64,000 bases of DNA, from NCBI RefSeq assembly GCF_003955755.1, contig NZ_CP034465.1, forward strand, positions 558,001 to 622,000. Reading direction: 5' to 3'. The notes under the pieces were generated by a model. That model worked only from the letters and a program-made list of their open reading frames with translations, was not told where the DNA came from and ran no database searches. Positions 43,653-52,734 of this stretch are shown here, piece by piece (the first letter of the stretch is position 1; each line of letters opens with the position of its first letter). This stretch comes from Jeotgalibaca ciconiae (GTDB taxonomy: Bacteria > Bacillota > Bacilli > Lactobacillales > Aerococcaceae). The position numbers were made by a program, and so were the translations under genes.

Positions 43653-44396
43653 TTAGCTAAGCAGAACAAGATACCACTGAATAATTCCTTCGCCAAAGTA
43701 AAAAACGGTTAGTGCAGCTAAGCCAATGAATGGACCAAAGGGAATTTTTGTTTTTCTCCCACTCTTTTTTACTGCCATCACAATGATTCCACCCACAGCA
43801 CCATAAAGAGTTGATAAGAAAAATAGGAGCAAAAACGGATAGGTTCCGAAAATGAATCCCAGTAATGTAAAGTACTTTAAGTCTCCTGCCCCCATTCCCC
43901 CCTTCGATAACAACGTGACTAGAAAAAGGATAACAAAAGCAACTGTTGCTCCAAGCAAGGCCTGCACGAAATCATCCATTCTTAACAACAAAAATAATGG
44001 ACAAAAAAACAGTAGAATCTTATTGGGTATTTTTCTATAAGCCAGATCCGATACTGTTAATGGAACAACTAAGCTGATCAGAACTAATCCGAAAAGGAGT
44101 TCCCTGCTCCAACCATAACGATAGAAAGTATAAGCTGCCAACAGTCCGGTTGTTAGTTCCATAATGGGGTAAATAGCTGAAATTGATTCCTTGCATTTAC
44201 GGCATTTTCCTTTTTGAAAAATATATGACACTATTGGAATCAGTTCCTTCCATGTCAACGTACGCTGGCATGTATCACAATAAGACCGTGTTGGCGAAAA
44301 CAGACTGTTGTTAGGGACTCTCAGGCCGACAACATTAAAAAATGAACCAAATATAATACCGTATATGAAAAAAATAAAAGTTGTTATTTCACACAT
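43653..44396 (-). CDS. pilD: Prepilin peptidase and N-methyltransferase (A24 family)
   Basis: This 247-residue membrane protein has the zinc tetracysteine (CDTC, CRKC) between the first helices, then the two catalytic Asp residues in SDLAYRKIPN and GAGDLKYF. The start of the protein (GIIFGSFFNVVGLRVP) is typical. It cleaves prepilins after Gly and methylates the new N-terminus. Its substrates are the three prepilins of this operon; competence pilins elsewhere may be too. Confidence 0.95.
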   Translation of the reverse strand: MCEITTFIFFIYGIIFGSFFNVVGLRVPNNSLFSPTRSYCDTCQRTLTWKELIPIVSYIFQKGKCRKCKESISAIYPIMELTTGLLAAYTFYRYGWSRELLFGLVLISLVVPLTVSDLAYRKIPNKILLFFCPLFLLLRMDDFVQALLGATVAFVILFLVTLLSKGGMGAGDLKYFTLLGFIFGTYPFLLLFFLSTLYGAVGGIIVMAVKKSGRKTKIPFGPFIGLAALTVFYFGEGIIQWYLVLLS

Positions 44397-44411
44397 AAAA
44401 ATCTCCTATAT

Positions 44412-44445
44412 AGCAGGAAAGACCCCAGACGGAGTCTTTCCTGCT
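44412..44445. terminator. Strong stem-loop between the major pilin and pilD
   Basis: AGCAGGAAAGAC (44412-44423) pairs perfectly with GTCTTTCCTGCT (44434-44445). On the plus strand it has a T run; on the minus (operon) strand it is followed by TATATAGGAG. It may act as a partial terminator or an mRNA 3'-end stabiliser after the pilin gene. Confidence 0.7.
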
Positions 44446-44455
44446 TTTTTTCAAA

Positions 44456-44806
44456 TTAATTGCCAGATTCTTTGTTTGTCAATTTACCACTTTTTGCTTC
44501 TTCTTGAGTTATCACAGTTTCATTATCGGAAAGGCCAGGTTTATCTTCTAAATAATCTTTTTCAATCAACGTTTCTACAGTAACGCTTGTTGCATTATCA
44601 CCTTCTTGAAGAAAATACAGTTGAGCCGCATCTAAAATTAACTCTTGTTGCGCATCTGCTGTTTTTTCTCTAGCATTCTCTACAATTTTACCGATTCCTG
44701 GAATCGCAATCGCAATAATAAGTCCTAAAATAACAATAACCCCTAATAGTTCCACCAACGTAAATCCATCTTCTTTGTTCAACAACTGTTTCATTCTATT
44801 TCTCAT
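44456..44806 (-). CDS. pilA: Major type IV pilin (prepilin)
   Basis: ATG 44806 after GGGG gives a 116-residue prepilin with a short basic leader ending KEDG and the mature start FTLVELLGVIVILGLIIAIAIPG, including Glu5. The globular part is small and acidic, similar in size to ComGC. An upstream in-frame ATG (44872) lacks a site and would make an unusually long leader. It lies between pilC and a strong stem-loop, which may allow high expression. Confidence 0.92.
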   Translation of the reverse strand: MRNRMKQLLNKEDGFTLVELLGVIVILGLIIAIAIPGIGKIVENAREKTADAQQELILDAAQLYFLQEGDNATSVTVETLIEKDYLEDKPGLSDNETVITQEEAKSGKLTNKESGN

Positions 44807-44905
44807 TTCTTTTTCCCCTATCTTTTTTGTTTTTAGATATTTAACTTTGCCAATCATCTTTTTGACCGGCAAAAGGTTATCTACATCAGATTAACTTTAT
44901 TCCAA

Positions 44906-46111
44906 CTATTGGATGCTTTCAAACATTCCAAACATTGGAACAACTATGGATAAAACAATTACGCCGACTATGCCCGAAAGAAAAATGATCAAAATGGGCT
45001 CAATCATTGATTGAAGTTTTTCTGAAGCTTCTTCAACTTCTTGGTCGTAGATATCTGATGCTTTTTTCAGCATCTCATCCAAGGATCCACTGGCTTCTCC
45101 AACTTGAATCATTTGGATAATCAAGTTCGGAAAGAACCAGTGACTGTCCATAGGCTTCGCCAAGGATTCGCCTTGCTCAACATCTTTTTTCGCCGCCAGT
45201 AAAACATCCTTTACGACCCGATTTCCAACAACTTGGCTAGTTACATCCAGCGCTTGTAAAATAGGAACCGAGCTATTGATCAAAGAACTCAAGGTTTGCG
45301 TCATGCGAGCCAACAATGTCTTTTGGACAAATACACCGATAACCGGAATCTTTAATTGCATATAATCAAAATAATAAGCTGTTTTCTCCTGCTTACTTAA
45401 GTAGCTGCACGTTATAACAATACCCGCTACTGACAATAAAATCAGGAACCAATAATTTTGGAACCAACCGCTCATCGTCAAAACAAACTGTGTTATGGCT
45501 GGTAATTCTTCTCCCATGGAAGCAAACATATCACCGAATATAGGCACGATAAACACAAGCAGAAAGGAGGTAATCAACAAGGCTAAGATACCAACAACCA
45601 TTGGATAAGTCATAGCAGTGGAGACTTTTTGTTTAATCCGATATTGCTTCTCGTAGTAAGTGGCCATTTGGTTCAATACTTCTTCCAATTGCCCACTCAC
45701 TTCAGCCGACTGGATCATATGAATCAACAAGTCTGGAAAAATCTTTGGATGTTTCTTCATAGCATCTGACAAAAGCAAACCTTCCTTGACGTCAATCGAT
45801 AAATCTTCTAAAACTCTTTTCAATAGAAGATTAGTCGATTGGTCTCTCAGCAGGTCAATGGCATCAACAAGCAGAATACCTGAGCTGATTAAGGAAGAGA
45901 ACTGCCTTAGAAAGACAATAAAGTCTTTCATTTTCAGACTTGCTCGCAGATTGATTTCCATATTCAAAATCGTATTTAACGGTTCCACTTCAAAGACAAT
46001 TAAATTCATCAGGCGCAACTCATCCAAAGCTTCTTTTTTGCTGAAGCTTTCGATTTTTCCACGCATAATTTTCCCTTCTTTTGTCTTGGCTTTATAAGCA
46101 AATACAGCCAT
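44906..46111 (-). CDS. pilC: Type IV pilus platform protein PilC (GspF family)
   Basis: The 401-residue protein begins AVFAYKAKTKEGKIMRGKIES and contains two T2SSF domains (FLRQFSSLISSGI.., LARMTQTLSSLINSSVPI..) and three membrane helices. It is the inner-membrane platform turned by PilB and PilT. Spacing to pilT is 18 bases. Confidence 0.95.
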   Translation of the reverse strand: MAVFAYKAKTKEGKIMRGKIESFSKKEALDELRLMNLIVFEVEPLNTILNMEINLRASLKMKDFIVFLRQFSSLISSGILLVDAIDLLRDQSTNLLLKRVLEDLSIDVKEGLLLSDAMKKHPKIFPDLLIHMIQSAEVSGQLEEVLNQMATYYEKQYRIKQKVSTAMTYPMVVGILALLITSFLLVFIVPIFGDMFASMGEELPAITQFVLTMSGWFQNYWFLILLSVAGIVITCSYLSKQEKTAYYFDYMQLKIPVIGVFVQKTLLARMTQTLSSLINSSVPILQALDVTSQVVGNRVVKDVLLAAKKDVEQGESLAKPMDSHWFFPNLIIQMIQVGEASGSLDEMLKKASDIYDQEVEEASEKLQSMIEPILIIFLSGIVGVIVLSIVVPMFGMFESIQ

Positions 46112-46129
46112 TGGTTTCCCTCCCTTCAG

Positions 46130-47146
46130 CTAAATATCTATATTAAATCGGCTAATTTTCTCTTCTTTTACCAGTCGGCTAATACTCATTTCCATGGTAT
46201 GCATACTTTGGCTGGCTGAAGTTTGCAGAACATTTTGAATCTGATGCATTTTTTCACTGCGGATTAGATTCTTAACCGCGCTATTATTAATCAGCATTTC
46301 CGTCGCGGCTGTCCGTCCTGCTTCTTTGATAGTTGGAATCAATCGTTGCGATAAGACCCCAATTAAAACATTCGCCAGCATCATCCTAATCTGACTTCTC
46401 TGTTCAGCCGGGAAAACATCAATCATTCTTTCAATGCTCCCGATTGCGTTTGAAGTATGTAAGGTTCCCAGCACCAAATGACCTGTTTCAGATGCGGTTA
46501 TTGCCGTAGAAATTGTCTCTAGGTCTCGCAATTCCCCCACTAAAATAACGTCAGGGTCTTGCCTTAGACTCGCTCGCAAACCACTCTTGAAAGAGAGGGT
46601 ATCAAAACCAATTTCTCTTTGTTCAATAATCGATTTTTTGTGAGCATGTAAGTATTCAATCGGATCTTCTAATGTAATGATGTGCCGGGTCATTGTTTGA
46701 TTCATATAATCGATTAACGATGCCAGTGTAGTACTTTTGCCACTTCCTGTTGGACCTGTTACTAGAAATAACCCATGAGGTTTTTCAACTAACTCTTTGG
46801 TAATCGCTGGAATCCCCAGGCTTTCAATGGTTGGAATTTCCGTTGAAATAATTCGAAAAGCTAGTGAAAGTGAACTTCTTTGATAAAAGACATTTACTCT
46901 AAAACGAGCAATCCCGTTAATACCATATGAAAAATCGAGCTCGCGCTTATCCTCCAAAATATCCTGCATATCTGCCGTTAAAATTTCTTGAACAAATAAT
47001 TTTGTTACATCATGAGTAAGTTTTTTATTCTTTTGGGAAAGTAATTCACCATTAATCCTAAATATGGGCGGTGATCCAGCTACTAGATGGACATCTGAGG
47101 CATTCTTGTGATAGGCATCTGTTAGTATTTCATCTAGTTGTCTCAT
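46130..47146 (-). CDS. pilT: Pilus retraction ATPase PilT
   Basis: A 338-residue hexameric ATPase: N-terminal ASDVHLVAGSPPIFRINGEL, Walker A GPTGSGKSTTLASL, and the Asp and His boxes with Walker B (DPDVILVGELRDLETI, HLVLGTLHTSNA). The C-terminal ISRLVKEEKISR corresponds to the retraction region. Its presence implies retractable pili and possible twitching, unlike the Com pseudopilus of the same order. Confidence 0.95.
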   Translation of the reverse strand: MRQLDEILTDAYHKNASDVHLVAGSPPIFRINGELLSQKNKKLTHDVTKLFVQEILTADMQDILEDKRELDFSYGINGIARFRVNVFYQRSSLSLAFRIISTEIPTIESLGIPAITKELVEKPHGLFLVTGPTGSGKSTTLASLIDYMNQTMTRHIITLEDPIEYLHAHKKSIIEQREIGFDTLSFKSGLRASLRQDPDVILVGELRDLETISTAITASETGHLVLGTLHTSNAIGSIERMIDVFPAEQRSQIRMMLANVLIGVLSQRLIPTIKEAGRTAATEMLINNSAVKNLIRSEKMHQIQNVLQTSASQSMHTMEMSISRLVKEEKISRFNIDI

Positions 47147-47158
47147 AAACTTTTTCCT

Positions 47159-48784
47159 CTACTCATCAGTTGATGCAACCCGCAGAACTTCTTCAAGAGT
47201 CGTCTTTCCAGCCTTTACTTTGATCAAACCATCATCAATTAAAAATCGTGTTCCTTTATCTCGAATATACTTCTTAAGTTCTTGAATAGAAGCGCGGTTC
47301 ATCATCAGCTGTTTCATTTCTTCTGTCATAACAATTAACTCATGAATGGCCATCCGACCACGGTATCCCGTATGCCGGCAAGCGTCACAGCCTTTTCCAA
47401 CTGTCAGCTCTTCGATTGTTTGATTTCGTCTTTCAAATATTTCTTTCTCCACAAGCGTTGCCGGTCGTGTATACTCACAGTCCTTACAAATCGTTTTTAC
47501 TAGACGTTGCGCCACGACACCACTTAAAGCAGAAACAATGAGGTAAGACTCTATACCCATATCCAGCAAACGCGGAACTGCTTCGATTGCGCTGTTGGTA
47601 TGCAAAGTACTAAAAACCAGGTGGCCGGTCAAAGCGGCACGAACACTATTTTCTGCCGTTTCCTTATCTCGGATTTCCCCCACCATAATAATGTTAGGGT
47701 CCTGACGTAAGATCGATCTTAATCCAGCTGCAAAAGTTAGCCCAATTTGACTATTAACTTGAACCTGGTTGATTCCTTCTAACTGATATTCAACCGGATC
47801 CTCAATAGTGATGATATTGCTGTCAGAATGGTTCAATTCGTTGATTGATCCATACAAAGTAGATGTTTTTCCTGAACCAGTTGGACCAGTCAGTAAAATC
47901 AATCCCGATGGTTGTTTAATCAATGACTTGTAATCGGCTAGAATATTCTCTTCCAGCCCGATATCATCCACTTTTTTAAAAACATTTGACATATCTAAAA
48001 TACGAATAACGATTTTTTCACCATATACGGTTGGTAATGTTGAAATACGCAGGTTTACTTTTTTTCCTAAAACATTGGTATTAATCCGCCCATCCTGTGG
48101 TAATCTTGTCTCTGTAACATTCAAACCAGCCATAATCTTGATACGCGCCACTAAAGAATTCATCAATAATTTTGGTAAAGGACGTTCACTTTTCAGCAAG
48201 CCATCGATACGGTAGCGCACCATAACGTGATGTTCAGCTTGGTCTAAGTGAATATCAGAAGCTCTCAAGGACACACCTGTCTCCAACAACTGATTAAAGA
48301 CTTTTACGGCCGGAGCATCTTCACCTTCAACATATTCAATTGAAACTTCTTCAGAGTCGTACAAGCGGTTGATGGTCTGCAATAAGTCATCTCTTGTTGC
48401 AATTACCGGGCGGACAATGTAACCAGTAGAAAACTCTAATTCTTCAATTGCATAAAAATCCAGCGGGTCATTCATCGCTACTACTAAACGTGTTTGTTCT
48501 TTTCTAATCGGAATCAATAACTTCGATCTTGCAAAATCTTTCGTTACCAAATCCGTTAATGAAACATCTATTGGGTATTGATAGAGCGAGACGCTTTCTA
48601 ATTTCAGCTGAATCTCCAGTACATCCAGGAGCTGCTTCTCTGTTATATAGCCTTGTTCAACCAAAGCATCTCCTAACTTTTGTTCTTTCTTTTTTTGTTG
48701 AAGGACTTCCATGATTTGGCTTTCCGTTACGAGTCCCGCTTCTTTCAACAAATCCCCTAATTTTTTCTTTTCGAAAGCTGCCAT
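47159..48784 (-). CDS. pilB: Pilus extension ATPase PilB with MshEN-like N-terminus
   Basis: A 541-residue GspE/PilB protein. At the N-terminus, KKLGDLLKEAGLVTESQI and KLGDALVEQGYITEKQLL form the double LG-x2-L-x3-G pattern of MshEN domains, which bind c-di-GMP in other bacteria. Then come Walker A GPTGSGKTSTLYGS, Walker B MVGEIRDKET, the His box STLHTNSA, and a CxxC pair (CKDC, CDAC) that binds zinc. GGDEF and EAL genes upstream fit such control. Confidence 0.95.
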   Translation of the reverse strand: MAAFEKKKLGDLLKEAGLVTESQIMEVLQQKKKEQKLGDALVEQGYITEKQLLDVLEIQLKLESVSLYQYPIDVSLTDLVTKDFARSKLLIPIRKEQTRLVVAMNDPLDFYAIEELEFSTGYIVRPVIATRDDLLQTINRLYDSEEVSIEYVEGEDAPAVKVFNQLLETGVSLRASDIHLDQAEHHVMVRYRIDGLLKSERPLPKLLMNSLVARIKIMAGLNVTETRLPQDGRINTNVLGKKVNLRISTLPTVYGEKIVIRILDMSNVFKKVDDIGLEENILADYKSLIKQPSGLILLTGPTGSGKTSTLYGSINELNHSDSNIITIEDPVEYQLEGINQVQVNSQIGLTFAAGLRSILRQDPNIIMVGEIRDKETAENSVRAALTGHLVFSTLHTNSAIEAVPRLLDMGIESYLIVSALSGVVAQRLVKTICKDCEYTRPATLVEKEIFERRNQTIEELTVGKGCDACRHTGYRGRMAIHELIVMTEEMKQLMMNRASIQELKKYIRDKGTRFLIDDGLIKVKAGKTTLEEVLRVASTDE

Positions 48785-48798
48785 ATCCTCACCCCTTT

Positions 48799-50316
48799 TT
48801 ACTTTGCTTCTACAATTGGTTCTGAACTTATTATATCTTCGGGAGATACTTCAACGCCACCATTTGACGACCCAGAAGTAAAGCTAGATGTGTCAATTTC
48901 TTTGTATCTCAATTGGCCTCCCCCATTCAAAGTAACTCTGTTGGCAATAATCGTTCCGTCGATATTGTATCCTGATTCTAATATGACATCAGAATTCGGT
49001 GCTATCATTACCATATTTGAGGACCTTCCTTTATTTCCACCTGTATAACTGACAGTCGGGTTATCCGTTAAAAAAACTCCGTTAATACTTGAATTCGTTA
49101 TAGTAATATTCGCATTATTATTTACCGATACAATATTTCCTCTTATGGAGGTGATGTCACTGAAATTAGGTGAATCTCCAGTATATTTAAGTAATAGTTG
49201 ATCAATTCTTCCAGACTGATTAATGAAAGATGCTTGGTTAAACTGAATTGAATTTGTCACTATAATCATCACACTGCCTTCTCCCACAATATCTAAATTC
49301 CCTGAAAGAACTGACAAATCATCAACAAGAATTATATAATTACCACCATTAGGATTTATCTTTAGAGTTTTACCTGAATCAATATCAATTTTAGGAACGT
49401 AGATATCTGACCTTAAAACTAAGTTATACTCATCAGCAATATAACTATTTAAATAAATACTTCCATCTTTCACAATATTATAGCTATTCCAATCATCAAT
49501 ACTTCTAACTTCATCATCTAACTTTTCTTCAATAATGGGTATCTTAGCTTCTACTGTTGCTGCTAAAATACTTCTATAATCTGTCCATGGAATCGTTACG
49601 TCCATCTGTGTAAATGCTTGAGTAGGGGCGTATATTTCAGAAGCATCTAACATATCTTCATAGCTGACTCCTTTTGGGTAAAAAATAGTCGCTTGATTTC
49701 CTCCTTGTCCTCCTGCCAACTTTACTGAATTCTTATCCTTAGAACTGATATAGGCGTTCCCTATTAAAGTACCATTTAGCAAATTAATTTTTTTATCTGC
49801 CAATAAGGATGCATTTTTAGGAAGTTCAGGCAAACTGCCCCCGCTATCTTTATCAAACCACTTTACAGTCATTTTTTTCTCTACTACCCTTTTTTTCCGA
49901 TTTATTATTCCGGTCGACTGAATGATATATTCTTGTGGATTCGCGCCAGCTTTTATTTCTATAGCAACTTCAGGAGAATCACCAAATTGTGTTTCAAAAT
50001 CTTGGTATACTTCTCCATCTATGGAAGATATAACAGAATTTACATTGTTATAAAAAGAGTTTTCTGTCTGAGCATTGTGATACTCAGCTAACACTTGGAC
50101 ATAAACATCTTCATACGCTCTCTTCGCACCAGCCTCGGCAATATAATAAGCAGAAGTATCATCTCGGTTGATATCGCTCAAGCGGAAGCTTCCCAACGTC
50201 AGAACGCCAATCGATGCTCCCAAAACCGATAGCACCAATAGAACCATTAAGGTCAAAACTAATCCACTGCCTTCTTCGCCAGATACAACTGTGCTTTTTC
50301 GTTTCACCTTACTCAC
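48799..50316 (-). CDS. PilX-like minor pilus protein with repetitive passenger
   Basis: A 505-residue protein with one N-terminal helix after GEEGSGLVLTLMVLLVLSVLGASIG, the PilX_N pattern, followed by AYYIAEAGAKRAYE. The remainder is rich in Asn, Ile, Ser and Gly with short strand repeats (about 170-480), suggesting a beta-helix or adhesin-like head. It is far longer than normal PilX and may form the pilus tip. It overlaps the PilW-like gene by 8 bases. Confidence 0.82.
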   Translation of the reverse strand: MSKVKRKSTVVSGEEGSGLVLTLMVLLVLSVLGASIGVLTLGSFRLSDINRDDTSAYYIAEAGAKRAYEDVYVQVLAEYHNAQTENSFYNNVNSVISSIDGEVYQDFETQFGDSPEVAIEIKAGANPQEYIIQSTGIINRKKRVVEKKMTVKWFDKDSGGSLPELPKNASLLADKKINLLNGTLIGNAYISSKDKNSVKLAGGQGGNQATIFYPKGVSYEDMLDASEIYAPTQAFTQMDVTIPWTDYRSILAATVEAKIPIIEEKLDDEVRSIDDWNSYNIVKDGSIYLNSYIADEYNLVLRSDIYVPKIDIDSGKTLKINPNGGNYIILVDDLSVLSGNLDIVGEGSVMIIVTNSIQFNQASFINQSGRIDQLLLKYTGDSPNFSDITSIRGNIVSVNNNANITITNSSINGVFLTDNPTVSYTGGNKGRSSNMVMIAPNSDVILESGYNIDGTIIANRVTLNGGGQLRYKEIDTSSFTSGSSNGGVEVSPEDIISSEPIVEAK

Positions 50317-50740
50317 CTCTAAAGTAAATCATGGTCACATATTCTTCTAGATTTTCACCCATGAGTGTCAATTCAATTGAGGAACCATCTTCAGATTTTT
50401 CGCAGCCAAAACGTTCGATGTTCTCCGCAATGATTGCTGTTCCTTTTGAAATAATTTGATTACCGACTAATTCAAAAAGGATTGTGCCATCTACATAAAT
50501 TGCCCCTTCTTCAATTGCTACTTTATCAGCTGATAGCCCGCGTAATTCCCTAGACATTGAAGATAAACCTGCTGATAACTCATTGGCCTGACTTGCTTCA
50601 GAAGCTTGCTTGACATACTGCTTCTGACCGAAGATATGAATCGATCCTACAAGTAAGATGACTACTGATAAGAGGGTCAAACTAGCCAACAATTCAACGA
50701 GTGTCATCCCTTCTTCCTCGACTAAATCAATCTCCAGCAT
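50309..50740 (-). CDS. Minor prepilin, PilW-like
   Basis: ATG 50740 gives a leader MLEIDLVEEEG, cleavage before MTLVELLASLTLLSVVIL with Glu5, and 143 residues. An upstream in-frame start at 50779 would overlap the previous gene further. The soluble domain is short. It is probably part of the initiating tip complex with the two flanking proteins. Confidence 0.85.
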   Translation of the reverse strand: MLEIDLVEEEGMTLVELLASLTLLSVVILLVGSIHIFGQKQYVKQASEASQANELSAGLSSMSRELRGLSADKVAIEEGAIYVDGTILFELVGNQIISKGTAIIAENIERFGCEKSEDGSSIELTLMGENLEEYVTMIYFRGE

Positions 50741-51146
50741 CTTGCTTCTCAAGCGTGAGATAGGTTTCCATCTGCGCATAGGTTTTCTCTCCCTTCCTTA
50801 CAGTTACAAATGCGTTGTAAAGATTAATATCTGGTAATTTCGTTATCTTTACTCTAATTGTAAAGTCGTTCTCTGGACTTGTTTTTACAATTTCGCCGTT
50901 TTCATCCAGATCAATGTCTTCAATTTTTGTATATTGATTGAGCTCTTCTAGTTCAGCCTGTGCAATAAAAGTTGCAAAATTAACATCCTTCGTTTGATTA
51001 TTTGTCTTTGATGCTTGAATAAAAAAGGATAGGAATGTGGTTACAATCAATGAGATTAAAACAATAGAAGCCAGTACTTCGACCAATGTCATTCCTGACT
51101 CATCTTTGGTAATAGTTATAGGAGATTTTCCATAATTATATTTCAT
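50727..51146 (-). CDS. Minor prepilin, PilV/GspI-like; first gene of the pilus operon
   Basis: A 139-residue prepilin with leader ending KDESG and mature start MTLVEVLASIVLISLIVTTFLSFF. GGAAG precedes the ATG. It is the first gene downstream of the operon promoter (leader of about 85 bases). Confidence 0.87.
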   Translation of the reverse strand: MKYNYGKSPITITKDESGMTLVEVLASIVLISLIVTTFLSFFIQASKTNNQTKDVNFATFIAQAELEELNQYTKIEDIDLDENGEIVKTSPENDFTIRVKITKLPDINLYNAFVTVRKGEKTYAQMETYLTLEKQDAGD

Positions 51147-51239
51147 CGTTTTCTTCCTTCTTGAAGAATAATATTTACTTATAATTTGATAATTCCATTT
51201 CTTTTTATTGATTCAATTTTATTAAAAACGTCAAATATA

Positions 51240-51268
51240 ATTATATTATCACACCGGCAAACTGTCAA
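51240..51268 (-). promoter_or_regulatory. Consensus sigma-A promoter of the type IV pilus operon
   Basis: On the minus strand TTGACA (51268-51263) and TATAAT (51245-51240) are exactly 17 bases apart, a perfect match. A cre-like AAAGCGCTTGC lies about 75 bases further upstream (51339-51349). I found no GEMM-type c-di-GMP riboswitch in the leader. The remainder of 51147-51485 shows no gene. Confidence 0.88.
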
Positions 51269-51485
51269 TGACTTTTGTTTCACGTATATTGCTGGAAACA
51301 TCGGTTTGAAAAAATATTGTCTTATTTAATTACAATAAAGCGCTTGCTAAAGAAATAACAAGATAAAATAGGACATATTTTATTAACATTTGTTTATTTG
51401 TGTTTTTATTACTCACCTTACACTAAAATTATTTAAAGTTTTTATAACTTTTTTATAATAAAAGACACTTCTTTTCATTTTGTAA

Positions 51486-51523
51486 ATAAAAAAAGATACC
51501 TTCACAAAATGAAAGTATCCTTT
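51486..51523 (-). terminator. Terminator after the GGDEF gene
   Basis: On the minus strand AAAGGATACTTTCA pairs with TGAAGGTATCTTT, followed by a run of T. It separates the GGDEF gene from the pilus operon. Confidence 0.88.
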
Positions 51524-51561
51524 AAAAATATTTATTGCTGATTATAGATAACCAACTGCCA

Positions 51562-52671
51562 TTAGGAGTTAATTTCCTGCGTTGACATGATATCATCGGG
51601 GTTCACATATTTATCATTATTTCTATCGCTGACATACAACTGATCGCGTCCATTATTCTTCGCTTTATACATGGCACTATCAGCTCGTTTCCATACTTTA
51701 TGAAAACTCTCGTCCTCCCGTGCATAGGCCAATCCCACTGAAAGGGTAACAGAAATGGTATGGTGCCGATTGATTGGAATCGGCCGATTGACAACGTTGT
51801 CCATTATATCCGCAACAGCTAATTCTGCTTCTTTCAGGGATAGACCTGTTATAATAATCGCAAATTCTTCTCCACCAATACGATATATAGTTGTATTATT
51901 TGTCGAATAAGCAGAAAAAACTTGGGCAATCCCCCATAGGATTTTATCGCCAGCATCGTGTCCGTACCGATCGTTGTATGATTTAAACCAATCAATATCC
52001 AATACAGCTACGCTCATATCCGTTTGACGATTGTTTTCCAATTTATTTAGCCGTTCCTTAAATTTTCGTACATTTAACAAATGTGTTAGATAATCATAAT
52101 CTGTTCTTTCACGCAAAATCCGTAAATCATCCATCATAAAATATAAAGCAGTTATCATCGCATAACCAAAAATGGAGATGATAAGATAAAATAAGAATGT
52201 TTGATCCAAATTTTGTAGAAAGAAGTAGCTACTTATAGCTGTGATTATTAAATTAAAGGTAACTAAAGCTATTAATTGACCATATGATTGGAATTTCTTT
52301 TCAGCTATCTTTTTGATTGCGCACATCGATAGAGCAAGAAAAAGGCAGCCAAGTACTCCTATCAGAGGATTTTTGTCCATCGTAAAATAGAGATAAACAA
52401 TTTCAACTAGCAGCATGCTTGGAATGGTAATCTTCCAGCCTAGGTATATCATGGAGATACTAAAAAGCAAAGGTCGAAAATCAAGATATGCTCCCATAAA
52501 AAAGATCGATAATTCTAATAGCGCGATGCCGAGAATCGTCTCTACTAGTATAAACAGAAAAAATTCTTTTCTAGTAAAAAATTCTTTATCCGACACTCCG
52601 CTATTTATACGATAATAGAGATATATTGGAATCATGATAACAGCGATATTAGCAATGATATTAGCGAACAT
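51562..52671 (-). CDS. Membrane-bound diguanylate cyclase (GGDEF)
   Basis: About six helices (1-190) of the 5TM-receptor type precede a GGDEF domain (about 200-355) with the active-site variant YRIGGEEFAI. Metal-binding and substrate residues are present (LDIDWFKSYNDRYGHDAGD). No RxxD inhibitory site is evident at the usual place. It should make c-di-GMP. GGGAG precedes the ATG. With the EAL gene it forms a signalling pair upstream of a pilus operon whose PilB appears to carry a c-di-GMP-binding domain. Confidence 0.92.
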   Translation of the reverse strand: MFANIIANIAVIMIPIYLYYRINSGVSDKEFFTRKEFFLFILVETILGIALLELSIFFMGAYLDFRPLLFSISMIYLGWKITIPSMLLVEIVYLYFTMDKNPLIGVLGCLFLALSMCAIKKIAEKKFQSYGQLIALVTFNLIITAISSYFFLQNLDQTFLFYLIISIFGYAMITALYFMMDDLRILRERTDYDYLTHLLNVRKFKERLNKLENNRQTDMSVAVLDIDWFKSYNDRYGHDAGDKILWGIAQVFSAYSTNNTTIYRIGGEEFAIIITGLSLKEAELAVADIMDNVVNRPIPINRHHTISVTLSVGLAYAREDESFHKVWKRADSAMYKAKNNGRDQLYVSDRNNDKYVNPDDIMSTQEINS

Positions 52672-52734
52672 AACAAACTCCCGTTCAAAAACTTATTTTC
52701 CAGTGCTGCCTTGCATAGCAGCAACTAATATTTT

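Noticed and set aside
51147-51240. Possible c-di-GMP riboswitch in the pilus operon leader
   Set aside because: The leader is only about 85 bases and A/T-rich; I could not find the conserved GEMM segments.
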